A stretch of DNA of 64,000 nt from Salinibacterium sp. dk2585 (GCF_008001035.1 NZ_CP042856.1:1426001-1490000); one strand, 5' to 3'; positions 8,247 to 20,467 are shown, counted from the first letter of the stretch. Notes: generated by a model from the letters alone, not told the origin. Numbers and translations: made by a program.

Positions 8247-8840
8247 GTGCCGAACAACGAAGCGGGTCCCATCCCGGCTCCTTTCCGCGATGCCGTGGAC
8301 TCAATTCGGCGGGCGAGCTTTCGATCAGAGCTCAGCGTCAACGACATCCCCTCCCCCTCATCGCTCTCTCCGTACTCGCTCGCCCTGTCGGCTGATGTGA
8401 CCCCCGCACGGCACGACGAGGATTCCGAACTGGGCACCGGGCGCTTCGTTCTCCTGCACGACCCGGAGGCTCCCGAGGCGTGGGGCGGGGTCTTCCGCGT
8501 CGTCTGCTTTGTGCAGGCACCGCTCGAAACCGACATCGGTGTCGACCCGTTCTTGGCGGATGTCGCGTGGTCGTGGCTCATCGATGCGCTCGACGCTCGC
8601 GACGCGCGATATTCGAAGCCGTCCGGCACAGCGACCAAGATTCTCTCCACCGGCTACGGCGAGCTCGCGGACCAGGGCGATGGCGCCCAGATCGAACTGC
8701 GTGCGTCGTGGACGCCCGAGGATTCCGATGTCTCAGCTCACGTCGAAGGCTGGGGCGAATTGCTGTGCATGCTCGCCGGCTTGCCGCCGGCCGAAGGTGT
8801 CGCGTCTCTTTCAGCGCGCCGGGCGGCGCGGGATGCATGA
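8247..8840 (+). CDS. DUF3000 family protein
   Basis: A 197-residue actinobacterial DUF3000 protein of unknown function, with no signal peptide or membrane segment. Family-like stretches include FVLLHDPEAPEAWGGVFRVV and the tryptophan-rich DVAWSWLIDALD. The gene is followed after 13 bp by the RNase D gene, a common pairing for this family, so a role in RNA metabolism is possible but unproven. Translation starts at a GTG with a TAGTCT box 6 nt upstream. Confidence 0.88.
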   Translation: MPNNEAGPIPAPFRDAVDSIRRASFRSELSVNDIPSPSSLSPYSLALSADVTPARHDEDSELGTGRFVLLHDPEAPEAWGGVFRVVCFVQAPLETDIGVDPFLADVAWSWLIDALDARDARYSKPSGTATKILSTGYGELADQGDGAQIELRASWTPEDSDVSAHVEGWGELLCMLAGLPPAEGVASLSARRAARDA

Positions 8841-8853
8841 CGGGAGAACCACA

Positions 8854-10086
8854 ATGACGGATGCCACCCCCGAGGCGGCTGAACCGAAGGCCCACACGGT
8901 CATCGACACGCGCGACGAGTATCTCGAGGCGGTCGCACTGATTGCCGCGGGAGAGGGGCCGGTCGCGGTCGACGCCGAACGCGCATCCGGATATCGCTAT
9001 TCCCAACGCGCGTATCTCATCCAGATCTTCCGCCGTGATGCGGGCACCTTCCTCTTCGACCCGCCGGCGATCGGTGCCATGACGGAGCTGAACGAGGCAA
9101 TCCAGCAAGTCGAGTGGGTGTTCCATGCCGCGAGCCAGGATCTCGACTGCCTGAAGGAGGTCGGGCTCGTCCCCCAACGGATCTTCGACACGGAACTAGG
9201 CGCACGTCTCGCCGGGCTCCCGAGAGTCGGTCTCGGCACCGTGGTCGAGTCGCTCCTCGGGATCCACCTTGCGAAGGAGCACTCGGCGGCGGACTGGTCG
9301 ACGAGGCCCCTCCCCGAGTCCTGGCTGCTCTACGCAGCCCTCGATGTCGAGCTTCTCCCAGACCTCCGCGAAGCTGTCGCCAAGCTCCTGGAGGAACAAG
9401 GCAAGACCGAGATCGCGGCGCAGGAGTTCGCTGACGTGCTCACGCGTCCTGCCCGCCCGAGTTCACGTGGTGAGGGGTGGCGTCGCCTTTCCGGCGTGCA
9501 CTCGGTCCGGGGCGGCCGCAACCTCGCTGTCGCGAAGGCACTGTGGGAAGCGCGGGATGCCTACGCTCGCGAGATCGACACCGCCCCGGGCAGGCTCGTC
9601 CCCGACGCGAGCCTCGTCGCCGCCGCCAAGGCGCTCCCTTCCAGCAAAAAGGAACTCGCCGGCCTCAAGGAGTTCGTGGGTCGAGCCAGCCGAACTGAGC
9701 TGTCCCGCTGGTGGGCGGCGATCGAGACGGGCCTCGCGAGCACGGAACTGCCGACACTGCGGGTGCCCGGGGGAGACGCCGTCCCGCCCCCAAAGGCATG
9801 GGCGGATCGCAACCCCGATGCTGATGAGCGGCTCAAGATCGTGCGGCCCCGCATCGTCGAGCTAGCGGAGGAGCTGCAGCTCCCAGTAGAGAACCTCCTG
9901 ACCCCCGACACGCTCCGGCGCGTCTCGTGGTCGCCTCCCGAGCCGCTGAGTGCAGAAAGTCTCGCTGATGCCCTCGCTTCCCATGGCGCCAGGCAGTGGC
10001 AGATTGAAGCTACTGTACAGATCATCCACGAAGCCTTTGTAGAGGCTACACAGTCTGCCTCGGAGCGCGACAACGCCGCTTCGTAG
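8854..10086 (+). CDS. rnd: Ribonuclease D (DEDDy exonuclease with HRDC domain)
   Basis: A 410-residue 3'-5' exoribonuclease that trims structured RNAs. The DEDDy metal residues are visible: D40 and E42 in VAVDAER, D96 in HAASQDLDC, and Y160/D164 in LLYAALDVELLP. An HRDC domain follows at about residues 210-290 (starting RRLSGVHSVRGGR). The ATG at 8854 has GGGAGA 7 nt upstream and gives the normal family start; the frame stays open further upstream inside DUF3000, but that extension is not family-like. It is probably co-transcribed with DUF3000. Confidence 0.93.
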   Translation: MTDATPEAAEPKAHTVIDTRDEYLEAVALIAAGEGPVAVDAERASGYRYSQRAYLIQIFRRDAGTFLFDPPAIGAMTELNEAIQQVEWVFHAASQDLDCLKEVGLVPQRIFDTELGARLAGLPRVGLGTVVESLLGIHLAKEHSAADWSTRPLPESWLLYAALDVELLPDLREAVAKLLEEQGKTEIAAQEFADVLTRPARPSSRGEGWRRLSGVHSVRGGRNLAVAKALWEARDAYAREIDTAPGRLVPDASLVAAAKALPSSKKELAGLKEFVGRASRTELSRWWAAIETGLASTELPTLRVPGGDAVPPPKAWADRNPDADERLKIVRPRIVELAEELQLPVENLLTPDTLRRVSWSPPEPLSAESLADALASHGARQWQIEATVQIIHEAFVEATQSASERDNAAS

Positions 10087-10159
10087 GAAGGTGCAAACGA
10101 TTCAGGGCCAAAAATCGCCGCGCCTAGGATCGACGCAGATCTGAAATCAAGGAGGCGTT

Positions 10160-11359
10160 GTGGCCGAAATGCAGGATGTCGTGTTCATCGACGGGGTGAG
10201 GACCCCGTTCGGACGAGCCGGCGAAAAGGGTATGTACTGGAACACCCGCGCGGATGATCTCGTCGTGAAGGCGATGATCGCTCTCCTCGAGCGAAACCCC
10301 GCGGTGCCGAAGGACCGTATCGATGAGGTGGCGATCGCTGCCACCACCCAGACCGGCGACCAGGGACTGACATTGGGTCGCAGCACCGCGATCCTCGCGG
10401 GTCTCCCCCAGACGGTGCCCGGATACGCAATCGACCGTATGTGCGCGGGCGCCATGACCTCCGTCACGACCGTGGCCGGCGGAATCGCCTTCGGTGCCTA
10501 CGACCTCGCGATCGCGGGCGGTGTCGAGCACATGGGGCACCACCCAATGGGCTCGGGCGTCGACCCCAACCCGCGCTTCGTCGCGGAGAAGCTCGTGAAC
10601 GCCGAGGCGCTCAACATGGGCAACACGGCGGAGAAGATCCACGACCGCTTCCCTGAGATCACGAAGGAACGCGCCGACCGCTTCGCGCTCGGCAGCCAGC
10701 AGAAGTTCGCCGCCGCGGTTGCGGCGGGCAAGATCGACCCGGACCTCGTCCCCATTGCCGTCAAGACGGCCGAAGGCTGGGGCCTCGCATCCCGCGACGA
10801 GGCGCCGCGCCCCGAGACGACGATGGAGGGGCTCGCGAACCTGAAGACGCCCTTCCGCCCCCATGGGCGTGTCACGGCAGGTAACTCCTCTGGCCTGAAT
10901 GACGGAGCAACCGTCAGCCTGATGGCCAGCGCTCGCGCGGCCAAGGAGCTCGGCCTCACGCCCAAGATGCGGCTCGTGAGCTACGCCTTCGCCGGCGTCG
11001 AGCCCGAGATCATGGGCATCGGTCCCATCCCGTCCACAGAGAAGGCCCTCAAGAAGGCCGGGCTCACAATCGACGACATCGGGCTCTTCGAGCTTAATGA
11101 GGCATTCGCCGTGCAGGTGCTCTCCCTCCTCGACCACTACGGCATCGCCGACGACGACCCGCGGGTGAACAAGTGGGGCGGAGCTATCGCCGTCGGGCAT
11201 CCTCTCGCGTCGTCCGGCGTGCGACTCATGATCCAGCTCGCCCGCCAGTTCGAGGAGCACCCGGAGGTGCGCTACGGCCTGACCGCGATGTGCGTCGGCC
11301 TCGGACAGGGCGGATCGGTCATCTGGGAGAACCCGCACTTTACTGGGAGGAAGAAGTAA
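10160..11359 (+). CDS. fadA: Acetyl-CoA acyltransferase (3-ketoacyl-CoA thiolase)
   Basis: A 399-residue thiolase for the last step of fatty-acid beta-oxidation. The acyl-accepting cysteine is C95 in DRMCAGAM; the His of GGAIAVGHPLASSG and the second cysteine in TAMCVGLGQGG complete the active site. The GTG start is set by AAGGAGG 5 nt upstream. The stop overlaps the fadB start by one base (TAATG), so the two subunits of the trifunctional complex are made together. Confidence 0.96.
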   Translation: MAEMQDVVFIDGVRTPFGRAGEKGMYWNTRADDLVVKAMIALLERNPAVPKDRIDEVAIAATTQTGDQGLTLGRSTAILAGLPQTVPGYAIDRMCAGAMTSVTTVAGGIAFGAYDLAIAGGVEHMGHHPMGSGVDPNPRFVAEKLVNAEALNMGNTAEKIHDRFPEITKERADRFALGSQQKFAAAVAAGKIDPDLVPIAVKTAEGWGLASRDEAPRPETTMEGLANLKTPFRPHGRVTAGNSSGLNDGATVSLMASARAAKELGLTPKMRLVSYAFAGVEPEIMGIGPIPSTEKALKKAGLTIDDIGLFELNEAFAVQVLSLLDHYGIADDDPRVNKWGGAIAVGHPLASSGVRLMIQLARQFEEHPEVRYGLTAMCVGLGQGGSVIWENPHFTGRKK

Positions 11360-13491
11360 TGGCATCACAGTTCGATGAACTCACGGAACTCTCCGCAGAC
11401 GAGGTCGTCACTCACTCCTATGTGACTGAAGTACCGATTTCCGGTGGCCGCGTTCTCGCGCTCGTCACGCTGGACAACGGCAAGGACCACACCCGGCCCA
11501 ACACCTTCGGCCCGCGCGGACTCCTGGAGCTCGACGGGGTCCTGGACGGCCTGCGCGGGAGGGCCTCTCGTGGGGAGATCGCCGGGGTCGCGATCACCGG
11601 TAAGCAGTACATCCTCGCAGCGGGGGCCGACCTCAGCAAGGTGAGCGAGATCCCCAGTCGCGAGGCGGCCAAGCAGCTCGCCCAGCTCGGGCACCAGGCG
11701 CTCGGCAAGCTCCACGGCATGGGTGTCCCGTCGTTTGCCTTCATCAACGGCCTCGCACTGGGCGGCGGCCTCGAGGTCGCCCTCCATGCCGACTACCGCA
11801 CGGTGGACCGTTCGGGTGCCGGAATCGCGCTGCCCGAGGTGTTCCTGGGGATCATCCCCGGATGGGGCGGGGCCTGGCTCCTCCCCAACCTGATCGGCAT
11901 CGAGAACGCCCTCAAGGTCGTGATCGAGAACCCCCTGAAGAACAACACCATGCTCAAGCCGCAGCAGGCCTTCGACATGGGAATCGCCGACGTCATCTTC
12001 GACCCCGCGAACTTCCTCGAGGAGTCGATCCGGTGGGCGGATGCCGTCATCTCGGGTGCCGTGAAGGTCAAGCGTTCCAATGAACCAGGCAAGATTGAAC
12101 GCGCCGTCAAGTGGGATGTCGCGATCGGCATCGCGCAGAAGATGCTCGAGAGCCGCATCGGCAAGGTTGCGAAGTCGCCCTACGCGGCACTCGAACTGCT
12201 CAAGGCGGCGAAGAACACCGACCGTGCGACCGGGTTCGCTGCTGAGGACGAGAAGCTCGCTGAGCTCATTGCTGGCGACCAGTTCGCCGCGAGCATCTAC
12301 TCCTTCAACCTCGTGCAAAAGCGAGGCAAGCGCCCGGCGGGCGCTCCTGACAAGTCGCTCGCCAAGCCCGTCACGAAGATCGGCGTGATCGGTGCGGGCC
12401 TCATGGCCCAGCAGTTCGCACTTCTCTTCGTACGCCGACTCAAGGTGCCGGTCGTGATCACCGACATTTCGCAGGAGCAGATCGACAAGGGACTCGCCTA
12501 CATCCACGGCGAGATCGACAAGCTCGAGTCGAAAGGCAAGCTGAGCCGCGACGACTCGAACCGCCTGAAGGCTCTCGTGACGGGCACGACGAACAAGGCG
12601 GACTTCGCGGACGCGGACTGGGTCATCGAGGCAATCTTCGAGAATCTCGAGGCGAAGCAGGATGTCTTCGCAGAGATCGAGAAGCACGTCGTCGATACGG
12701 CGGTCCTGGCGACGAACACCTCCTCGCTCTCGGTCGAGCAGATCGGTGCCAAGCTGGCGCACCCTGAGCGAGTGGTCGGCTTCCACTTCTTCAACCCGGT
12801 TGCGGTCATGCCGCTCATCGAGGTCGTAAAGACTCCCCACACGGATGATGCGACCCTGAGCACGGCGATGGTCACCGCCGCGAAGCTCTACAAGACCGCA
12901 GTGATTACGGCAGACACGCCCGGATTCGTTGTGAACCGCGTGCTCGCGAAGCTTCTCGGCGAGGCGATGCACGCGGTGGACACGGGCACCCCCTTCGAGG
13001 TTGTCAACACGGCGGCGGCCCCGCTCGGCCTGCCCATGTCACCGTTCGAGCTGCTTGAGCTTGTCGGACTGAAGGTCGGCGCCCACGTGCTCGACACTCA
13101 CCACGCGGCCTTCCCTGAGCGCTTCTTCGAGAGCAGGAACCTGCACCGCCTGGCGGAGCACGGTCGCATCTTCGATCGCGACAACAAGGGCAAGATCAAG
13201 GGCTTCGACAAGCAGGCAGTCAAGATCGTGTCCGGCGGCTCTACGCCCATGACACGCGAGGAAATCCTTCGCCGGCTCGAGGACGGTCTGGCCGACGAGA
13301 TCAAGCGAATGCTGGATGACGGTGTCGTGGCCGCGGCGGAGGACATTGACCTCTGCATGCTGCTCGGGGCCGGCTGGCCGTTCCAGATGGGTGGTGCAAC
13401 GCCTTACCTCGACCGGGTGGGAGCATCCGAGCGAGTCTTCGGGGGCACCTTCCACTCCCCCGCTATCAGGGGAATCGACTCAGCGCGCTGA
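11359..13491 (+). CDS. fadB: Fatty-oxidation complex alpha subunit (enoyl-CoA hydratase / 3-hydroxyacyl-CoA dehydrogenase)
   Basis: A 710-residue bifunctional enzyme. The N-terminal crotonase domain (about 1-310) has the oxyanion-hole motif LAAGADLSK and NGLALGGGLEVALHA with its catalytic glutamate. The dehydrogenase Rossmann domain starts near residue 338 (IGVIGAGLMAQQ), with the catalytic His in GFHFFNP. A C-terminal dehydrogenase domain follows. The true start is the ATG at 11359 that overlaps the fadA stop; the longer open frame upstream is inside fadA. A hairpin terminator follows the stop codon. Confidence 0.95.
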   Translation: MASQFDELTELSADEVVTHSYVTEVPISGGRVLALVTLDNGKDHTRPNTFGPRGLLELDGVLDGLRGRASRGEIAGVAITGKQYILAAGADLSKVSEIPSREAAKQLAQLGHQALGKLHGMGVPSFAFINGLALGGGLEVALHADYRTVDRSGAGIALPEVFLGIIPGWGGAWLLPNLIGIENALKVVIENPLKNNTMLKPQQAFDMGIADVIFDPANFLEESIRWADAVISGAVKVKRSNEPGKIERAVKWDVAIGIAQKMLESRIGKVAKSPYAALELLKAAKNTDRATGFAAEDEKLAELIAGDQFAASIYSFNLVQKRGKRPAGAPDKSLAKPVTKIGVIGAGLMAQQFALLFVRRLKVPVVITDISQEQIDKGLAYIHGEIDKLESKGKLSRDDSNRLKALVTGTTNKADFADADWVIEAIFENLEAKQDVFAEIEKHVVDTAVLATNTSSLSVEQIGAKLAHPERVVGFHFFNPVAVMPLIEVVKTPHTDDATLSTAMVTAAKLYKTAVITADTPGFVVNRVLAKLLGEAMHAVDTGTPFEVVNTAAAPLGLPMSPFELLELVGLKVGAHVLDTHHAAFPERFFESRNLHRLAEHGRIFDRDNKGKIKGFDKQAVKIVSGGSTPMTREEILRRLEDGLADEIKRMLDDGVVAAAEDIDLCMLLGAGWPFQMGGATPYLDRVGASERVFGGTFHSPAIRGIDSAR

Positions 13492-13506
13492 GCGAGGCAG
13501 ACAGAT

Positions 13507-13536
13507 GAGGGCCCGGAGCATCCGCTCCGGGCCCTC
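13507..13536. terminator. Bidirectional hairpin between fadB and dxs
   Basis: GAGGGCCCGGAGC pairs with GCTCCGGGCCCTC around a 4-nt loop, between two convergent genes. U-tracts are poor, but position and stability support termination from both sides. Confidence 0.65.
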
Positions 13537-13563
13537 GGTCGTTCACGCTTCAATGGCGATCGT

Positions 13564-15501
13564 TCACGTTTCTGCGTCGATGTCGACCTGCGTCCGCCGG
13601 GACTCTTGGCGAGCCACTGGGATCTTGCTTCCCAGCACTTGCGCGACGACGTCACGCGCGATCTGCTGAGGCGTGAGCCCGACCTGTTCAAGGATCTCGG
13701 CGCGCGTGGCGTGGTCGAGGAATTGATCGGGAAGTCCGAGTTCGGTCACCGCCGTGTCGACGCCCGCAGCGCGCATGTCCTGGCGCAAGCGGGTGCCGAC
13801 TCCCCCAACGCGTACGCCGTCCTCGATCGAGATGACGATTCGGTGCGCGGCGGCCATCTCGATGATGCTGCGCGGGATCGGCACGACCCAGCGTGGATCG
13901 ACGACCGTCGCGCCGATACCCTGCTGCTTGAGCCGAGCTGCGACGTCGAGGCCGATGTCGGCCATGGGACCCACCGTCATGATGAGTACGTCCTGTTGCG
14001 CCGCTTCGGCGAGCACGTCAACGCCATCGGCCGTGCGCCTGACGGCCTCGACCTCCGCGCCCACGCTTCCCTTCGAGAAGCGGAGCACGGTGGGGGCATC
14101 CTCGATTGCGACGGCCTCACGCAGCTGTTCGCGCAGGCGGGTGGCGTCGCGCGGGGCACTCAGATGGATACCGGGCACCACCTGGAGGATTGCGAGATCC
14201 CACATGCCGTGATGGCTGGGACCATCGGGGCCCGTGACGCCGGCACGGTCGAGCACGAACGTCACCCCTGCCTTGTGCAGGGCGACATCCATCAGGACCT
14301 GGTCGAAGGCGCGATTGATGAAGGTCGCGTAGACGGCCACGACGGGATGCAAGCCACCGAAGGCAAGTCCAGCTGCCGAGGTGACGGCGTGTTGCTCGGC
14401 GATTCCCACATCCAGCACGCGCTCCGGGAATCGGGCAGCCATCTTGTGGAGCCCGACGGGTCGAAGCATCGCCGCCGTGATGCCGACGAGTCGAGGATTC
14501 TCCTCAGCGATCGCGACGATTTCATCCGCGAAGACCGATGTCCACGACGGGGAATTGGTGGCGCCGACGGGTTCACCCGTCTCCGCATCGATCTGCCCCA
14601 CCGCGTGGAACTGATCGGCCTCGTCCGCGAGGGCGGGTTCGTATCCGCGCCCCTTTTGGGTGATGACGTGCACGATGACGGGGGCCTCGTATTGCTTCGC
14701 CTGGCGAAGCGCCTGCTCGAGTGCGGGCAGGTCATGGCCGTCGATCGGCCCGAGGTACTTGATGTCGAGGTTCGAGTAGAGCGCCTCGTTGTTGGTGAAA
14801 CGGCTGAGGAACCCGTGGAGCCCGCCGCGGACACCGCGGTAGAGGGCCCGAGCCGGCGAGCCGAGTCGGTTGAACAGCTGACGGCTGCCGAGATGCAGGT
14901 TGCGGTAGGTACGGCGGGTGCGCACGTCGTTCAGGAAGCGCGCCATGCCACCGATCGTCGGGGCGTAGGAGCGTCCGTTGTCGTTGACGACGATGACAAG
15001 GTTGCGGGTGTTGTCGTCGCTGATATTGTTCAGCGCTTCCCACGTCATGCCGCCCGTAAGCGCGCCATCGCCGACGACGACCGCCACATGACGGTCATCC
15101 TGGCCAGACATCTCGAACGCGCGGGAGACCCCGTCAGCCCATGACAGCGAGCTTGAGGCGTGGGAGCTCTCGACGACGTCGTGCACCGATTCGGAGCGCT
15201 GCGGGTAGCCCGCGAGGCCGCCCTTCTGGCGGAGCATACTGAAGTCCTGTCGCCCCGTGAGGAGCTTGTGGACATAGGACTGGTGTCCGGTGTCGAAGAT
15301 GATCGGGTCGCGCGGCGACTGGAACACCCGGTGGAGCGCGATGGTCAGCTCTACCACTCCGAGGTTCGGACCCAGGTGGCCCCCGGTCTTCGATACCTCG
15401 GTGATAAGGAATCGACGGACCTCTCCCGCCAGCTGCTGGAGCTGGACGGGAGAGAGTCCGTCGAGATCACGAGGACCGTGAATGGTCTCGAGAAGGCTCA
15501 T
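13564..15501 (-). CDS. dxs: 1-deoxy-D-xylulose-5-phosphate synthase
   Basis: A 645-residue TPP enzyme that condenses pyruvate and glyceraldehyde 3-phosphate, the first step of the MEP isoprenoid pathway. Visible features are the TPP/Mg motif GDGALTGGMTWEALNN, HQSYVHKLLTGR near the N-terminus, and the transketolase pyrimidine-binding domain with VLDVGIAEQHAVTSAAG. It starts 9 bp after the acnA stop on the same strand, so it is probably expressed from the acnA promoter. Confidence 0.96.
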   Translation of the reverse strand: MSLLETIHGPRDLDGLSPVQLQQLAGEVRRFLITEVSKTGGHLGPNLGVVELTIALHRVFQSPRDPIIFDTGHQSYVHKLLTGRQDFSMLRQKGGLAGYPQRSESVHDVVESSHASSSLSWADGVSRAFEMSGQDDRHVAVVVGDGALTGGMTWEALNNISDDNTRNLVIVVNDNGRSYAPTIGGMARFLNDVRTRRTYRNLHLGSRQLFNRLGSPARALYRGVRGGLHGFLSRFTNNEALYSNLDIKYLGPIDGHDLPALEQALRQAKQYEAPVIVHVITQKGRGYEPALADEADQFHAVGQIDAETGEPVGATNSPSWTSVFADEIVAIAEENPRLVGITAAMLRPVGLHKMAARFPERVLDVGIAEQHAVTSAAGLAFGGLHPVVAVYATFINRAFDQVLMDVALHKAGVTFVLDRAGVTGPDGPSHHGMWDLAILQVVPGIHLSAPRDATRLREQLREAVAIEDAPTVLRFSKGSVGAEVEAVRRTADGVDVLAEAAQQDVLIMTVGPMADIGLDVAARLKQQGIGATVVDPRWVVPIPRSIIEMAAAHRIVISIEDGVRVGGVGTRLRQDMRAAGVDTAVTELGLPDQFLDHATRAEILEQVGLTPQQIARDVVAQVLGSKIPVARQESRRTQVDIDAET

Positions 15502-15510
15502 GTTGCGAGC

Positions 15511-18345
<2,835 letters not shown>

Positions 18346-18488
18346 GGCGTCGACTCCCTTGCTGAGCTCTGTCGGCGTGCCGCATACGCCGCACTCTCGT
18401 AGCCAATCCTCGTGACGAAAACTGATCGCCACCAGCAAGGCAAGCCTAAGTCGGCTTACCGCTGAGCGAGGTTGGAACTCCGAAGAAT

Positions 18489-18508
18489 TTATCTTGATAT
18501 CGAGATAA
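18489..18508. promoter_or_regulatory. Near-palindrome upstream of acnA, likely operator
   Basis: TTATCTTGATATCGAGATAA is a 20-bp inverted repeat broken only at one symmetric pair, in an AT-rich patch of an otherwise GC-rich region. It lies between DUF3159 and acnA, both on the minus strand, so it most likely controls acnA-dxs. The sequence alone does not name the regulator; symmetry and size fit a dimeric helix-turn-helix repressor. Confidence 0.5.
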
Positions 18509-18549
18509 ATATACCATGCGCAACCTGCTCGGCCTCAGAGCGACGCGCG

Positions 18550-19368
18550 CTAATCGGCCCCGCCTGGTCGGCCGGGTTCCGGAGCGGCGCCACCGCTGGC
18601 CTGGCTCACATCGGATGCGTAGACCGAGCGCACCAGCAGCCACGTCACCCAGAGCATGGCCGCGTACAGGGGAACGCCCATGATCAGCTTGGCAGCAGCG
18701 AGGAAATCGGCCTGCCCCGTCATGTAGAGCGGTGCCTGCACGAGGAGTCGGCCCGCGAAGAGTCCCACCCAGAGCCACGTGGCCACGGTCAGCACACGCC
18801 GCTTTGCACGGTTCTCCCGCCACTCCGTGAGCTCGTTGCTCAGTAACCCGACGATCACCCCTATGAGCGGCCAACGGAGCGCCAATGACACGAGTAGCAC
18901 GACGGCGGAGACGACGTTGACGATGAGCCCGGGCAGGAAGTTGTCTTCAGCACGGCCCGTCAGCAGCGCGAGGGCCGCCGAGATGCCGATGCCCACGAGC
19001 CCGGCGAGGGCAGGGGTCACGGCCGAGCGAGTGATAGCACGCACGCCGACGAAGACGAGCGACACCGCCAAGGGAGCCAGCACCGAGGGAACCAGGTCAC
19101 CCGTGACGGTGTAGACGACGAGAAACCCGAGTCCCGGCAGGATCGCTTCGACTAGGCCCCGGATGCCCCCTACGGCACGAAGGAGCGAGGTGGCCGTCGG
19201 CACCTCCCCGGGTGCAACCGCGCCGATACCGGCACGACGGGCTGCTTCACCGAAGCTCGCGCGGAATAGCTCGCCCATCGACTCGCCGGATTCGGGTTGC
19301 GAAGGCTTCTCAGGCGAGGGATGCGCTTCACGCTCACCCGCGCCACCCTCGCGCGGATACGACATCAC
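18550..19368 (-). CDS. DUF3159 membrane protein
   Basis: A 272-residue DUF3159 protein with an acidic, proline-containing cytosolic N-terminus (about 45 residues) and several membrane segments, including LLRWPLIG-like and LWVGLFAGRLLVQAPLYM stretches. The function of the family is unknown. The GTG at 19368 overlaps the DUF3710 stop (TAGTG), and an ATG follows immediately, so either codon may be used. It is the last gene of dut-DUF3710-DUF3159. Confidence 0.88.
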   Translation of the reverse strand: MMSYPREGGAGEREAHPSPEKPSQPESGESMGELFRASFGEAARRAGIGAVAPGEVPTATSLLRAVGGIRGLVEAILPGLGFLVVYTVTGDLVPSVLAPLAVSLVFVGVRAITRSAVTPALAGLVGIGISAALALLTGRAEDNFLPGLIVNVVSAVVLLVSLALRWPLIGVIVGLLSNELTEWRENRAKRRVLTVATWLWVGLFAGRLLVQAPLYMTGQADFLAAAKLIMGVPLYAAMLWVTWLLVRSVYASDVSQASGGAAPEPGRPGGAD

Positions 19369-20000
19369 TAGGTGGCCTGGGGCGAGACGGGCGCCGTCGC
19401 GGTTCCCGTGCGCGGCATCTGCAGCGGGATGAGGTCGCGGGGAGGCATGGGGGCGATGCCGCGCACGACCACGAGGCTACGGAAGAGATCCTCGATTTTG
19501 GCGGCGGCATCCGGATCGACGACGCCTTCTCCGGCAATGACTCCGCGCAGGAACCACCGGGGACCATCGACGCCAATGAAACGCGCGAGCCGCATCGTGC
19601 CTGGTTGCCCCGCGCCGGCAGCGGGAATCTCAGCGAGGAGTTCAGGGCCGAAGACACCAGTCGTCAGCTTCGTCGAACCACCCTGGCGTGAGATCTGCTC
19701 GGCGATCTGCTGGCGGATCTCGTGCCAGAGTCCCGTCGACCGGGGCGCCGCGAAGGGCTGCACCTGGAGGCTCGAGCCCGCGTAGTCGAGGCCGATGGCG
19801 ACGACGCGCTTGCTTCCCTCCTCGACCTCGAGACGAAGCTGCAGGCCCTCACGGGGCAGGAGCTTGATGCCGCCGAGGTCGACATAGGGGCGAACGGCGT
19901 TGGCCTCACTGTCGTCCAGCGGCCCGGCAGTCGCGCGGTCAGCCGGCGCCGACTTGGCCTGCGCGAGCTCCTCTTCAGAACCTGGCGTGGTGTCGCTCAC
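19368..20000 (-). CDS. DUF3710 family protein
   Basis: A 210-residue soluble protein of the actinobacterial DUF3710 family, function unknown. Characteristic segments are the middle PFAAPRSTGLWHEIRQQI and the later GPRWFLRGVIAGEG. The start overlaps the dut stop by 4 bp, and its stop overlaps the DUF3159 start, so the three genes form one tightly coupled operon. The link with dut suggests a housekeeping role, but nothing more specific can be read. Confidence 0.88.
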   Translation of the reverse strand: MSDTTPGSEEELAQAKSAPADRATAGPLDDSEANAVRPYVDLGGIKLLPREGLQLRLEVEEGSKRVVAIGLDYAGSSLQVQPFAAPRSTGLWHEIRQQIAEQISRQGGSTKLTTGVFGPELLAEIPAAGAGQPGTMRLARFIGVDGPRWFLRGVIAGEGVVDPDAAAKIEDLFRSLVVVRGIAPMPPRDLIPLQMPRTGTATAPVSPQAT

Positions 20001-20455
20001 TCGATACTTCCTTCTGTTGTGTCGCGGTGACCGGTAGAACCAAACCCCGCCGTGCCCCGCTGTGTCTCATCGAGTTCCTTCACGCTTGCGAACTCCGCTC
20101 TCGTGACCGGCATCACGATCAACTGGGCAATGCGGTCGCCCACCTCAATCGAGAATGGCTCTTCGGCATCCGTATTCAGCAGGGTGACCCGCAGTTCTCC
20201 ACGATAACCGGCATCCACCGTGCCCGGGCTGTTCACGATGGTAATTCCGTGTCGCGCGGCGAGGCCGCTGCGCGGGACCACGAAGGCCGCGTACCCGAAA
20301 GGAAGCGCTATCGAGACGCCCGTTCCGACCGTCGCGCGGGAACCCGGTGCCAGCACAAGGGACTCGGCCGCCCTGAGGTCGGCGCCCGCATCGCCGGGAT
20401 GCGCATAGGCCGGGGTATAGGTGCCCACGATGGGGACTCTGACGGTATCGACCAC
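19997..20455 (-). CDS. dut: dUTP pyrophosphatase
   Basis: A 152-residue trimeric dUTPase that hydrolyses dUTP to dUMP and limits uracil in DNA. All five motifs are present: GDAGADL, PRSGLAARHGI, the NSPGTVDAGYRGEL uracil hairpin with its catalytic Asp, DRIAQLI, and RGTAGFGSTG, the P-loop-like C-terminal motif. The GTG start has TACTCT 6 nt upstream and no Shine-Dalgarno. First gene of dut-DUF3710-DUF3159. Confidence 0.96.
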   Translation of the reverse strand: MVDTVRVPIVGTYTPAYAHPGDAGADLRAAESLVLAPGSRATVGTGVSIALPFGYAAFVVPRSGLAARHGITIVNSPGTVDAGYRGELRVTLLNTDAEEPFSIEVGDRIAQLIVMPVTRAEFASVKELDETQRGTAGFGSTGHRDTTEGSIE

Positions 20456-20461
20456 GACACG

Positions 20462-20467
20462 AGAGTA
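20462..20467 (-). promoter_or_regulatory. -10 box of dut, leaderless start
   Basis: TACTCT lies exactly 6 nt before the dut GTG; no ribosome-binding site lies between. Confidence 0.5.

Noticed and set aside
12000-13500. Frequent GGATGC/GCATCC words (seen in many genes) as a chromosome-orientation signal
   Set aside because: They seem common throughout the window in both directions, but I did not count them, and codon use (GAT-GCC, GCA-TCC) could explain it.
19160-19700. Plus-strand open frame across the DUF3159/DUF3710 junction
   Set aside because: No ribosome-binding site, no recognisable family, and antisense to two coupled genes.
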